DNA of 64,000 nucleotides from Streptomyces sp. Tue6028 (GTDB taxonomy: Bacteria > Actinomycetota > Actinomycetes > Streptomycetales > Streptomycetaceae), in assembly GCF_002300165.1 (NCBI RefSeq), contig NZ_MLCE01000002.1, positions 291,486 through 355,485 of the forward strand, read 5' to 3'. Shown here piece after piece: positions 8,940 to 17,015 of the stretch. Under the pieces are notes generated by a model. It saw only the letters and a program-made list of their open reading frames with translations. It searched no databases and was not told where the DNA came from. The first letter of the stretch is position 1. The number at the start of each line of letters is the position of its first letter. A program made the translations under genes and the position numbers.

Positions 8940-9732
8940 GCCAGTCCGGAGCCCCCGAAGCGGGCGGCAGCAGTGCTTCGATCTTCGAGCGGATCTCCCC
9001 CATGACGGAGACGACGCGGACCTCGTGGTCCGCGGTCAGCCGGTCCAGGGGGACCGAGCAGCTGATGGCGTCGACGGCCGGGGTGTCATAGCGCAGGGCG
9101 AAGCCGAAGCCCGCGATGCCGGGGACGGTCTCCTCCCGGTCGACGGAGTGGCCGCGCTCGCGCACCGCCGCGAGATCGGCGAGCAGCGCGGTGCGCTCCG
9201 TGCGGGTGTTCTCGGTGAGGGCCGCCAGCGGTCCGGTGGGCAAGGGGAGCGCGTCGTCGGGGCGTTCGGCGAGGAGCGCCTTGCCGAGGGCGCCCGCGTG
9301 GGCGGGGATCCGCCGGCCGACGCGGCTGATGGTGCGCGGGTACTCGTGGGACTCGCGGGTCGCGAGGTAGACGACGTCGGAGCCGTCGAGCCGCGCCATG
9401 TGGATGGTTTCTCCGAGGGCGTCCGAGGCCTCGTCGAGATAGGGGCGGACCATCCGCACACGGCGGTCGCTGTCCAGATAGCTGGTGCCCGTGAGCAGGG
9501 CCCGGATGCCGATGCCGTAGAGGGATCCGGTGGTGTCCGTGCGCACCCAGCCGCAGTCGACGAGTGTCCTGAGCAGCTGGTACATGCTGCTGCGCGGCAC
9601 GCCCAGTTCCTCGGCCAGCTCGTCCAGGCGTGAGGGGTGGTCGCCACGGTCGGCCAGCAGCTCCAGCAACGCGACCGTACGGGCCGCCGACTTCACCCCG
9701 CGGACCCCTGAGCTCTCCGGCATGGGCCCCAT
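8935..9732 (-). CDS. IclR-family transcriptional regulator of the glucarate operon
   Basis: A 265-residue protein if started at ATG 9732 (a second ATG at 9723 is equally plausible). The N-terminal winged helix-turn-helix spans roughly residues 10-70 (TVALLELLADRGDHPSRLDE...GVPRSSMYQLLRTLVDCG). The IclR effector domain follows (GETIHMARLDGSDVVYL ... PAHAGALGKALLAE). It is divergent from kdgD-gntP-gudD across a 95-bp gap containing a 12-bp palindrome, so it most likely controls that operon in response to glucarate, galactarate or a keto-deoxy intermediate. Confidence 0.88.
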   Translation of the reverse strand: MGPMPESSGVRGVKSAARTVALLELLADRGDHPSRLDELAEELGVPRSSMYQLLRTLVDCGWVRTDTTGSLYGIGIRALLTGTSYLDSDRRVRMVRPYLDEASDALGETIHMARLDGSDVVYLATRESHEYPRTISRVGRRIPAHAGALGKALLAERPDDALPLPTGPLAALTENTRTERTALLADLAAVRERGHSVDREETVPGIAGFGFALRYDTPAVDAISCSVPLDRLTADHEVRVVSVMGEIRSKIEALLPPASGAPDWR

Positions 9733-9767
9733 CGTAAATCCGCGTCGCCGCACCCATTGACCTTCGT

Positions 9768-9779
9768 GGTTCATGAACC
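9768..9779. promoter_or_regulatory. Palindromic operator GGTTCATGAACC
   Basis: A perfect 12-bp palindrome in the gap between the IclR gene and kdgD, sited to affect both divergent promoters. IclR proteins usually bind short palindromes of this size next to their own gene. A second, weaker inverted pair (CTCATA at 9791-9796, TATGAG at 9814-9819) lies closer to kdgD. Confidence 0.6.
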
Positions 9780-9827
9780 TAGCCTCCATTCTCATACATG
9801 GACGCCATCTGCATATGAGGATGAGAG

Positions 9828-10790
9828 ATGACAGGGTTCAGCGTGGAGGCCGAAGCCGTGGCCCAGCGACTGCGGGACGGCATGGCGGGCGGGGTGCTGT
9901 CCTTCCCGCTCACGAGCTTCCGGGAGGACGGCGAGCTCGATCCGGAGGCGTACCGGGCCTATCTGACGGACCAGTTGGCCGCCGGACCGGGCGCGGTGTT
10001 CCCCGCCTGCGGGACCGGTGAGTTCAGCGCGCTGGACGAGGACGAGTACCGCACGGTCATCGAGACGACGGTCGAGGTCGCCGACGGCCGGCTCCCCGTC
10101 GTCGCCGGCATCGGCTACGGGTGGGCCCAGGCACGGCGGTTCGCCCAGATCGCCGAGGAGGCGGGCGCGGACGCCGCGCTCGTGCTCCCGCACTACCTGG
10201 TCGAGGCCCCGCAGGACGGCCTGGTCGAGCAGTTGCGCCGGATCGCCGCCGGCACCCGGCTGCCGCTCATCGCGTACCAGCGCGGCCCGGTCGCCTTCAC
10301 GCCCGACGGCCTGCGCCGGATCGCCGGAATCCCGACGGTCATCGGCCTGAAGGACGGGCACTGCGACCTCGACCGGCTGCAGCGGCTGACGCTCGCCGCC
10401 CCCGACGGCTTCCTCTTCTTCAACGGCGCGGCCACCGCCGAGATCCAGGCCCGGGCGTACGCCACCGTCGGCGTCCCCGCCTACTCGTCCGCGGTGCACG
10501 CCTTCGCACCGGAGATCGCGGGTGCCTTCTTCTCCGCTCTGCGGGACGGCGACGAGACGACCCTGACCAAGCTGCTGCGCGACTTCTACATCCCGCTCGT
10601 CGAACTGCGCGACCGCGTGCCCGGGTACGCCGTGTCACTCGTCAAGGCCGCCGCCCGGCTGCGCGGCCTCCCGGTCGGCGCCGTGCGCGCGCCGCTCAAC
10701 GACCCCGGCCCGGCCGACCTCGCCGAGCTGCAGCGAATCCTCGACGCCGGCCTCCACCTCGTCGGAGCGGTGCGCCGACCGGCCCGGTGA
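9828..10790 (+). CDS. kdgD: 5-dehydro-4-deoxyglucarate dehydratase
   Basis: A 320-residue protein of the DHDPS/NAL TIM-barrel family. The early motif VLSFPLTSFREDGELD and the substrate motif PACGTGEFSAL (in place of the GTTGE of DHDPS) mark KDGDH enzymes. The Schiff-base lysine is in the segment PTVIGLKDGHCD. It decarboxylates and dehydrates 5-keto-4-deoxyglucarate to 2,5-dioxopentanoate in the cytosol. It starts at ATG 9828 after GAGGATGAGAG and heads an operon with a GntP permease and glucarate dehydratase, which gives uptake and two catabolic steps. Confidence 0.93.
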   Translation: MTGFSVEAEAVAQRLRDGMAGGVLSFPLTSFREDGELDPEAYRAYLTDQLAAGPGAVFPACGTGEFSALDEDEYRTVIETTVEVADGRLPVVAGIGYGWAQARRFAQIAEEAGADAALVLPHYLVEAPQDGLVEQLRRIAAGTRLPLIAYQRGPVAFTPDGLRRIAGIPTVIGLKDGHCDLDRLQRLTLAAPDGFLFFNGAATAEIQARAYATVGVPAYSSAVHAFAPEIAGAFFSALRDGDETTLTKLLRDFYIPLVELRDRVPGYAVSLVKAAARLRGLPVGAVRAPLNDPGPADLAELQRILDAGLHLVGAVRRPAR

Positions 10791-10872
10791 CCGCGCGCGG
10801 CCCGGACGGGACCCGGGCCGCCCCCAGATCCGCCCGGCAGCCGGACCCACAGTTCAAAGGGGAACTGACTTC

Positions 10873-12210
10873 ATGCCTCTGCTCGTAGTCGGAATCAGCG
10901 TGCTGATTCTGCTGCTCCTGATGACGAAGCTGCGACTGAACGGCTTCGCCGCCCTCCTCCTCGTGGCCGTCGGTGTCGGCGTCGTCCGCGGCATCCCGCT
11001 GGAGAAGATCCCGGACGTCCTGTCGGACGGCATCGGGGGCCAGATCGGCGACACGATGCTCACCATCGGGCTCGGCGCCATGGTCGGCCGCGTCATGGGC
11101 GACTCCGGCGCCGCACAGCGCATCGCCGGCCGGCTTCTCGACGCGTTCGGCCCGCGCTGGGTCCAGGTGGCCATGGTGGTCACCTCGATGCTGATCGGCG
11201 TGACCATGTTCTACGAGGTCGCGTTCATCATCATCGTGCCGATCGCGTTCACGCTGGTGCGGGTCACCGGGGCGAAGCTGCTCTGGGTCGGGCTGCCGAT
11301 GTCGATCGCGCTGTCCACCATGCACAGCTTCCTGCCGCCGCACCCCGGTCCCACCGCCGTGGCCTCCGCCTTCCACGCGTCGATCGGGCTGACCCTGTTC
11401 TACGGCCTGTTCATCGCCGTACCGGCCGGCGCCCTCGTCTCGCTCGTCTGGCCGCGCCTGCCGTTCATCCGGGCGATGGACCCGGCGATCCCGCGGGGCC
11501 TGGTCAGCGAGCGCGAGTTCACCGACCGGGAGATGCCCGGCCTCGGCTGGTCGCTGTCCGTGGCCCTGTTCCCCGTCGTCCTGATCGCCGGTGCCGCGGT
11601 GACGGACCTCGCGACCTCCGCCGAGACGCCCTTCCTGCACTTCGTCGCGTTCGTCGGCTCGGCGCCGATCGCCCTCCTGTTGACCCTGCTCCTCGCCGTG
11701 TGGGCGTTCGGACCGCGGATCGGCCGCAGTCTCGACGAGGTGAGCGCCTCCTGCACCTCCGCCGCGAAGGCCATGGCGATGATCCTCCTGGTCATCGGCG
11801 CGGGTGGCGCCTTCAAGAACGTGCTGGTCGAAGGCGGCATATCGGACTACATCAAGGACGCCACCGCGCACTGGTCGATCTCGCCGATCGTCCTCGCCTG
11901 GCTGATCGCGGTCATCCTGCGCATCGCGCTCGGCTCGGCCACGGTCGCCGTGGTCACGGCCTCCGGCGTGGTGCTGCCGCTGCTGGCCGGAAGCGGGACG
12001 CACGCGGAGATGATGGTGCTCGCCGTCTCCTGCGGCTCGATCGCCTTCTCCCACGTCAACGATCCCGGCTTCTGGCTGTTCAAGGAGTACTTCAACCTGT
12101 CCGTCATCGACGCGATCAAGGTCCGGACCACCTACACGACGGTGCTCGCGGTGCTCGGCCTCGGCGGTGTCCTGGCCGTCGAGTGGGCGCTGGACGTGCT
12201 CAGCCTCTGA
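10873..12210 (+). CDS. GntP-family gluconate/sugar-acid permease
   Basis: A 445-residue integral membrane protein with about a dozen hydrophobic segments, starting [16 protein letters not shown]. GntP signatures include [16 protein letters not shown], the conserved [12 protein letters not shown] loop near residue 155, and the C-terminal [17 protein letters not shown] block. The family symports gluconate-like sugar acids with protons. Sitting between kdgD and gudD, it most likely imports D-glucarate or galactarate. It is preceded by AAAGGGGAA, and its reading direction and spacing fit one transcript with kdgD. Confidence 0.92.
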   Translation: MPLLVVGISVLILLLLMTKLRLNGFAALLLVAVGVGVVRGIPLEKIPDVLSDGIGGQIGDTMLTIGLGAMVGRVMGDSGAAQRIAGRLLDAFGPRWVQVAMVVTSMLIGVTMFYEVAFIIIVPIAFTLVRVTGAKLLWVGLPMSIALSTMHSFLPPHPGPTAVASAFHASIGLTLFYGLFIAVPAGALVSLVWPRLPFIRAMDPAIPRGLVSEREFTDREMPGLGWSLSVALFPVVLIAGAAVTDLATSAETPFLHFVAFVGSAPIALLLTLLLAVWAFGPRIGRSLDEVSASCTSAAKAMAMILLVIGAGGAFKNVLVEGGISDYIKDATAHWSISPIVLAWLIAVILRIALGSATVAVVTASGVVLPLLAGSGTHAEMMVLAVSCGSIAFSHVNDPGFWLFKEYFNLSVIDAIKVRTTYTTVLAVLGLGGVLAVEWALDVLSL

Positions 12211-12262
12211 CCTCTCCCTTATTACCCTCTCAGCCCGTATCACCCCTTATATAAGGATTCCG

Positions 12263-13600
12263 ATGAGAACGAGCCGGCAGCCGACCGTCACCGAGTTCTC
12301 CGTCTATCCCGTCGCCGGACGGGACTGCATGGAGCTGAACCTGTCGGGCGCCCACGGCCCCTACTTCACCCGCAACGTGGTCGTCCTCAAGGACTCCGAG
12401 GGCCGTACGGGTCTCGGCGAGGTGCCCGGCGGCGAGAAGATCACACAGACGCTGCGCGATGCCGCACCGCTCGTCGTCGGTGCCGGGGTCGGCGACTACA
12501 AGCGCGTCCTGCGCGAGATCGGGAACCGCTTCGCGGACCGCGACGCCGGCGGGCGCGGCGCCCAGACCTTCGATCTGCGCACCACCGTGCACGCGGTCAC
12601 CGCCGTCGAGTCGGCGCTGCTCGACCTGCTGGGCCAGCACCTGGACGTGCCGGTCGCGGCGCTGCTCGGCGACGGGCAGCAGCGCGACTCCGTACGGGTC
12701 CTGGGCTACCTCTTCTACGTCGGCGACCCGGGCCGCACCGATCTGGACTACGTCCGCGAGCCCTCGTCCGACGTGGACTGGTACCGCGTCCGGCACGAGG
12801 AGGCCCTCACCCCCGAGGCGATCGTCCGGCAGGCCGAGACCGCGTACGACCTGTACGGCTTCCGGGACTTCAAGCTCAAGGGCGGTGTCCTGGAGGGCGC
12901 CGAGGAGGTCAAGGCCGTGCGGGCCCTCAAGGACCGCTTCCCCGAGGCCCGGATCACGCTGGACCCCAACGGCGCGTGGTCGCTGCGCGAGGCCGTCGAG
13001 CTGTGCGCGCCGCTGGTCGGCACGCTCGCCTACGCGGAGGACCCCTGCGGGGCCGAGGGCGGCTACTCCGGGCGCGAGATCCTCGCCGAGTTCCGCCGGG
13101 CCACCGGACTGCCGACCGCGACCAACATGATCGCCACCGACTGGCGGCAGCTGACGCACGCCCTGGCCCTCCAGTCCGTCTCCATTCCGCTGGCCGACCC
13201 GCACTTCTGGACCATGCAGGGCTCGGTCCGGGTGGCCCAGCTGTGCAATGCCATGGGCCTGACCTGGGGCTGTCACTCGAACAACCACTTCGACATCTCG
13301 CTCGCCATGGTCACGCACTGCGGGGCGGCGGCGCCGGGCGCGTACAACGCGCTCGACACGCACTGGATCTGGCAGGAGGGCCTGGAACGGCTCACCGTCG
13401 AGCCGCCGCGCATCGTCGGTGGCGAGATCGCCGTCCCCGACGCCCCCGGCCTGGGCGTCCGCCTCGACATGGACCGCCTGCTCGCGGCCCACGAGCTCTA
13501 CCGGGAGAAGGCCCTGGGCGCCCGCGACGACGCCGTCGGCATGCGCTACCTCGTCCCGGACTGGCAATTCGACCCGAAGCGCCCCTGCCTGGTGCGCTGA
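12263..13600 (+). CDS. gudD: Glucarate dehydratase
   Basis: A 445-residue enolase-superfamily enzyme, started at ATG 12263 with AAGGATT upstream. It has the capping-domain start [15 protein letters not shown], the catalytic KLKGG lysine pair near residue 210, metal ligands in ITLDPNGAW and YAEDPCG, and the general-base histidine segment [13 protein letters not shown]. It dehydrates D-glucarate (and L-idarate) to 5-keto-4-deoxyglucarate, which is the substrate of the KdgD enzyme encoded two genes upstream. It is the last gene of the operon and is followed by a clear hairpin. Confidence 0.95.
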   Translation: MRTSRQPTVTEFSVYPVAGRDCMELNLSGAHGPYFTRNVVVLKDSEGRTGLGEVPGGEKITQTLRDAAPLVVGAGVGDYKRVLREIGNRFADRDAGGRGAQTFDLRTTVHAVTAVESALLDLLGQHLDVPVAALLGDGQQRDSVRVLGYLFYVGDPGRTDLDYVREPSSDVDWYRVRHEEALTPEAIVRQAETAYDLYGFRDFKLKGGVLEGAEEVKAVRALKDRFPEARITLDPNGAWSLREAVELCAPLVGTLAYAEDPCGAEGGYSGREILAEFRRATGLPTATNMIATDWRQLTHALALQSVSIPLADPHFWTMQGSVRVAQLCNAMGLTWGCHSNNHFDISLAMVTHCGAAAPGAYNALDTHWIWQEGLERLTVEPPRIVGGEIAVPDAPGLGVRLDMDRLLAAHELYREKALGARDDAVGMRYLVPDWQFDPKRPCLVR

Positions 13601-13610
13601 GGGGGCAGGC

Positions 13611-13640
13611 CCCGGCCACCGCGGGAACGCGGGGGCCGGG
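13611..13640 (+). terminator. Hairpin after gudD
   Basis: A long stem: CCCGGCC pairs with GGCCGGG, and inside it CCGCG pairs with CGCGG around a GGAA tetraloop, with one A/G mismatch between the two helices. It begins 11 bp after the gudD stop and is the likely end of the glucarate operon. The remaining ~250 bases up to paaK hold GC-rich sequence without a supported gene. Confidence 0.65.
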
Positions 13641-13842
13641 CTCCGCCGCGTCCCCGGGGCGACCGACCGGCAGGCCCGGCCGGGAGCCGGCGGGTCCGGG
13701 GCGCGCGAGCCCGCGGGACCGGGGGCAGAGTCTCCCCGTCCGTAGTCCCGGTCGGCCGCCGCGCAGGATCCTGGCGCGAGAAAATCCGGGCCACCCCCTT
13801 GTCCGAGGACCGGTGAGCCTGAATTACTGATCCCGAACACAT

Positions 13843-13860
13843 CGACCGAATGATCGGTCG
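13843..13860. promoter_or_regulatory. Inverted-repeat operator upstream of paaK
   Basis: CGACCGA and TCGGTCG arms (7 bp each) separated by ATGA, ending 35 bp before the paaK start codon. ACCGAnnnnTCGGT-like dyads are typical of TetR regulators that sense aryl- or acyl-CoA. No regulator gene lies adjacent, so the cognate protein is unknown. Confidence 0.6.
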
Positions 13861-13895
13861 TCCGGAATGATGCGGTTGGTGAGGGAGGAGTCCCC

Positions 13896-15227
13896 ATGGC
13901 GGATTCCACGGGACCGAAGGACCTGCTGGACGCGGGCGAGCTCCTGGACGCAGGCGAGCGGCTGGACGCGGACGGGCTGCGGGCGCTCCAGCTGGAGCGG
14001 ATGCGGGCGTCGCTGCGGCACGCGTACGAGAACGTGCCGTTCTACCGGGAGTCCTTCGACAAGGCGGGGGTCGGCCCGGACGACTGCCGTTCTCTCGCCG
14101 ATCTGGCGCGCTTCCCGTTCACCACGAAGGCCGACCTGCGCGAGAACTACCCGTACGGGATGTTCGCCGTCCCGCACGACCGGATCAGGCGTCTGCACGC
14201 GTCGAGCGGCACGACCGGACGGCCGACGGTGGTGGGCTACACGGAGAACGATCTGTCGATGTGGGCCGACATGGTGGCCCGCTCCATCCGCGCGGCCGGC
14301 GGCCGGCCCGGCGACAAGGCGCACATCGCCTACGGCTACGGACTCTTCACCGGCGGCCTCGGCGCCCACTACGGCGCCGAACGGCTCGGCTGCACGGTCA
14401 TCCCCGCCTCCGGAGGCATGACCGCACGCCAGGTCCAGCTCATCCAGGACCTGAAGCCCGAGATCATCATGGTGACGCCCTCCTACATGCTGACGCTGCT
14501 CGACGAGTTCGAGCGGCAGGGCATCGACCCGCGCGGCACCTCGCTGCGCGTGGGCATCTTCGGCGCGGAGCCCTGGACCCAGGAGATGCGGCGCGAGATC
14601 GAGGAGCGGTTCGCGATCGACGCGGTCGACATCTACGGCCTGTCGGAGGTGATCGGCCCGGGGGTCGCCCAGGAGTGCGTGGACACCAAGGACGGGCTGC
14701 ACATCTGGGAGGACCACTTCTATCCGGAGGTCGTCGACCCGATCACCGGTGAGGTGCTCCCGGACGGCGAGGAGGGCGAGCTGGTCTTCACCTCGCTCAC
14801 CAAGGAGGCCATGCCCGTCATCCGTTACCGGACGAGGGACTTGACGCGGCTGCTGCCCGGCACGGCACGGGCCTTCCGGCGCATGGAGAAGATCACCGGC
14901 CGCAGCGACGACATGGTGATCCTCCGCGGGGTCAACCTCTTCCCCACGCAGATCGAGGAGATCGTGCTGCGCACGCCGGGGGTGGCGCCGCACTTCCAGC
15001 TGCGGCTGACCCGGGAGGGCCGCCTCGACGCGCTCACCGTGCGGGCCGAGGCGCGCGCCGGCGCCACCCCCGAGATCCGCGACGCCGCGGCGCGGGCGAT
15101 CAAGGCGGCGGTGAAGGACGGGGTCGGTGTGTCGGTCTCGGTCGAGATCGTCGAACCGGAGTCGCTGGAGCGGTCGGTGGGCAAGATCAAGCGGATCATG
15201 GACCTGCGGGAACGCCGGACGCCGTGA
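13896..15227 (+). CDS. paaK: Phenylacetate-CoA ligase
   Basis: A 443-residue adenylate-forming enzyme of the PaaK subgroup. It contains NVPFYRESFDKAG, the P-loop LHASSGTTGRPTVVGYT near residue 110, YGYGLFTGGLGAHYG, IYGLSEVIGPGVAQEC and the C-terminal RSDDMVILRGVNLFPTQIEE block. It couples phenylacetate to CoA. The rest of the aerobic paa pathway is not next to it, so it may feed another pathway or act alone. A short N-terminal repeat (LLDAGELLDAGERLDA) precedes the conserved part. ATG 13896 follows a GAGGGAGGAG ribosome site. Confidence 0.9.
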   Translation: MADSTGPKDLLDAGELLDAGERLDADGLRALQLERMRASLRHAYENVPFYRESFDKAGVGPDDCRSLADLARFPFTTKADLRENYPYGMFAVPHDRIRRLHASSGTTGRPTVVGYTENDLSMWADMVARSIRAAGGRPGDKAHIAYGYGLFTGGLGAHYGAERLGCTVIPASGGMTARQVQLIQDLKPEIIMVTPSYMLTLLDEFERQGIDPRGTSLRVGIFGAEPWTQEMRREIEERFAIDAVDIYGLSEVIGPGVAQECVDTKDGLHIWEDHFYPEVVDPITGEVLPDGEEGELVFTSLTKEAMPVIRYRTRDLTRLLPGTARAFRRMEKITGRSDDMVILRGVNLFPTQIEEIVLRTPGVAPHFQLRLTREGRLDALTVRAEARAGATPEIRDAAARAIKAAVKDGVGVSVSVEIVEPESLERSVGKIKRIMDLRERRTP

Positions 15228-15285
15228 GCCTCGGGCTCCTGGGGCCCGTTCGGCAGCTGCCGGCGTCGCAGGGCGGGCGGGAGCC

Positions 15286-15339
15286 GTCGCCGGGCGGACA
15301 GGAATTGTCGCCGGGCGGACAGGACTCGTCGGACAGGGC
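15286..15339. repeat. 21-bp direct tandem repeat in a convergent gap
   Basis: GTCGCCGGGCGGACAGGA plus three variable bases begins at 15286 and again at 15307, with a shortened third copy (GTCGGACAGGG) at 15328. It lies between the ends of the convergent paaK and acyl-CoA synthetase genes. Confidence 0.7.
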
Positions 15340-16839
15340 TTAGTCCTCGCCGAAGCGGTCCCGCAGCTCCCGTTTGAGGATCTTCCCACTGGCGTTGCGC
15401 GGCAACTCGTCCACGAACAGGACCCTCTTGGGTGCCTTGAAGTGGGCGAGCTTCTCACGTGCGTGGGCGACGAGTTCGGCCTCGGTGACCTCGCCGCGGG
15501 CGACGACCACGGCGGTGACGGCCTCGATCCAGCGCTCGTCGGGCAGCCCGATCACGGCGACCTCGGCGACCTTCTCGTGCGTGTACAGCGCGTCCTCGAC
15601 CTGCCGTGAGGCGACCAGTACGCCACCGGAGTTGATGACGTCCTTCACCCGGTCGACGACGGTGAAGTAGCCGTGGGCGTCGCGCACGGCGAGGTCCCCC
15701 GAGTGGAACCAGCCGTCGCGGAAGGCCTCCGCGGTCTCCTCCGGCTTGTCCCAGTAGCCCTCGCACAACTGCGGTGAGCGGTAGACGACTTCGCCCGGCG
15801 TCCCGTCCGGCACGTCCTTGCCGTCCTCGTCGACCACCCGCGCGTCCACGAACAGCACGGTGCGTCCGCAGGAGTCCATCCGGCCCTTGTGCTCGTCGGG
15901 CCCGAGGACGGTGGCCAGCGGTCCGATCTCGCTCTGGCCGAAGCAGTTGTAGAAGGCCAGCTTCGGCAGTCGTTCGCGCAGCCGCTCCAGGACGGGCACC
16001 GGCATGATCGACGCGCCGTAGTACGCCTTGCGCAGTCCGCCGAGGTCGCGGGTCGCGAAGTCGGGCCGGTTCGCCAGGCCGATCCACACGGTGGGCGGTG
16101 CGAACAGGCTGTCCGCGCGGCCGGCCTCGATCAGGTCGAAGAGGCGGTCGCCGTCGGGCGCGTCGAGGATGATGTTCGACGCGCCGACCGCGAGGTACGG
16201 GAGCAGGAAGACGTGCATCTGCGCCGAGTGGTAGAGCGGCAGCGAGTGCACGGGCCGGTCCCCCGCGCTCAGGTCGAGGGCCGTGATGGCGCTCAGGTAC
16301 TCGTGCACCAGGGCGCGGTGCGTCATCATCGCGCCCTTGGGCAGGGCGGTCGTGCCAGAGGTGTAGAGGAGCTGCACGAGCGTGTCGCCGCGCGGCTCGT
16401 CGCCGTCGTACGGGACCGCCGAGTCCAGCCGGGCGAGCAGTGAGTCGTCGGCGTCCCGCAGCGCCAGGGTGCGCACGCCGTCGGGGAGCCGGGCCGCGAG
16501 GTCCGGGTCGGCCAGGACCAGGGTGCTGCCGGACTGCCCGACGATGTAGGCGAGGTCGTCGCCGGTCAGGTTCTGGTTGACCGGGACGTGCACGAGTCCG
16601 GCGCGGGCGCAGGCGAGGAAGCCGATCAGGTACGCGTCGGAGTTGTGTCCGTAGGCGCCGACCCGGTCGCCGGGGGTGAGCCCCTGCCCGAGGAGCACGC
16701 TCGCCGCGCGGGAGACCGCGTCGTCCAGTTCCGCGTACGTCCACGAGCGCTCGCGGTAGTCGACCGCTGTGCGTGCCGGGGTGCGCCGGGCGCTGCGGCG
16801 CAGCACCCCGTCAACCGTGCTGCCCTGTCCTGGCGTCAT
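15340..16839 (-). CDS. Acyl-CoA synthetase (AMP-forming)
   Basis: A 499-residue ligase, taken to start at ATG 16839 (MTPGQGSTVDGV), where the conserved domain begins; longer open sequence upstream lacks family similarity. The P-loop is LLYTSGTTALPKGAMM. Further motifs are NCFGQSEIGPLATVLG, WFHSGDLAVRDAHGYFTVVDR and the terminal NASGKILKREL lysine motif. It should activate a medium or aromatic carboxylate. It is convergent with paaK and divergent from the secreted acylase, and no other lipid genes are coupled to it. Confidence 0.87.
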   Translation of the reverse strand: MTPGQGSTVDGVLRRSARRTPARTAVDYRERSWTYAELDDAVSRAASVLLGQGLTPGDRVGAYGHNSDAYLIGFLACARAGLVHVPVNQNLTGDDLAYIVGQSGSTLVLADPDLAARLPDGVRTLALRDADDSLLARLDSAVPYDGDEPRGDTLVQLLYTSGTTALPKGAMMTHRALVHEYLSAITALDLSAGDRPVHSLPLYHSAQMHVFLLPYLAVGASNIILDAPDGDRLFDLIEAGRADSLFAPPTVWIGLANRPDFATRDLGGLRKAYYGASIMPVPVLERLRERLPKLAFYNCFGQSEIGPLATVLGPDEHKGRMDSCGRTVLFVDARVVDEDGKDVPDGTPGEVVYRSPQLCEGYWDKPEETAEAFRDGWFHSGDLAVRDAHGYFTVVDRVKDVINSGGVLVASRQVEDALYTHEKVAEVAVIGLPDERWIEAVTAVVVARGEVTEAELVAHAREKLAHFKAPKRVLFVDELPRNASGKILKRELRDRFGED

Positions 16840-17015
16840 GACACATGATCCTCGGTCCGCGGCACGAGGGAGGTCAAGACGAAGGAACCGGGGTCTCGTC
16901 CGGGTGCCCGGCGGCGCGCGGTGCGCGCAGCGGGATCGCGACGGAACCCCTCTCCGGACGACATACCCATTGGTACGCTCAACCGCCCTTTCCGCCAATG
17001 ATGTTGGGAGGCACG

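Noticed and set aside
13896..16839. paaK and the convergent acyl-CoA synthetase as one aromatic-degradation pathway
   Set aside because: They are on opposite strands with different promoters, and no epoxidase or ring-cleavage genes are present; only proximity links them.
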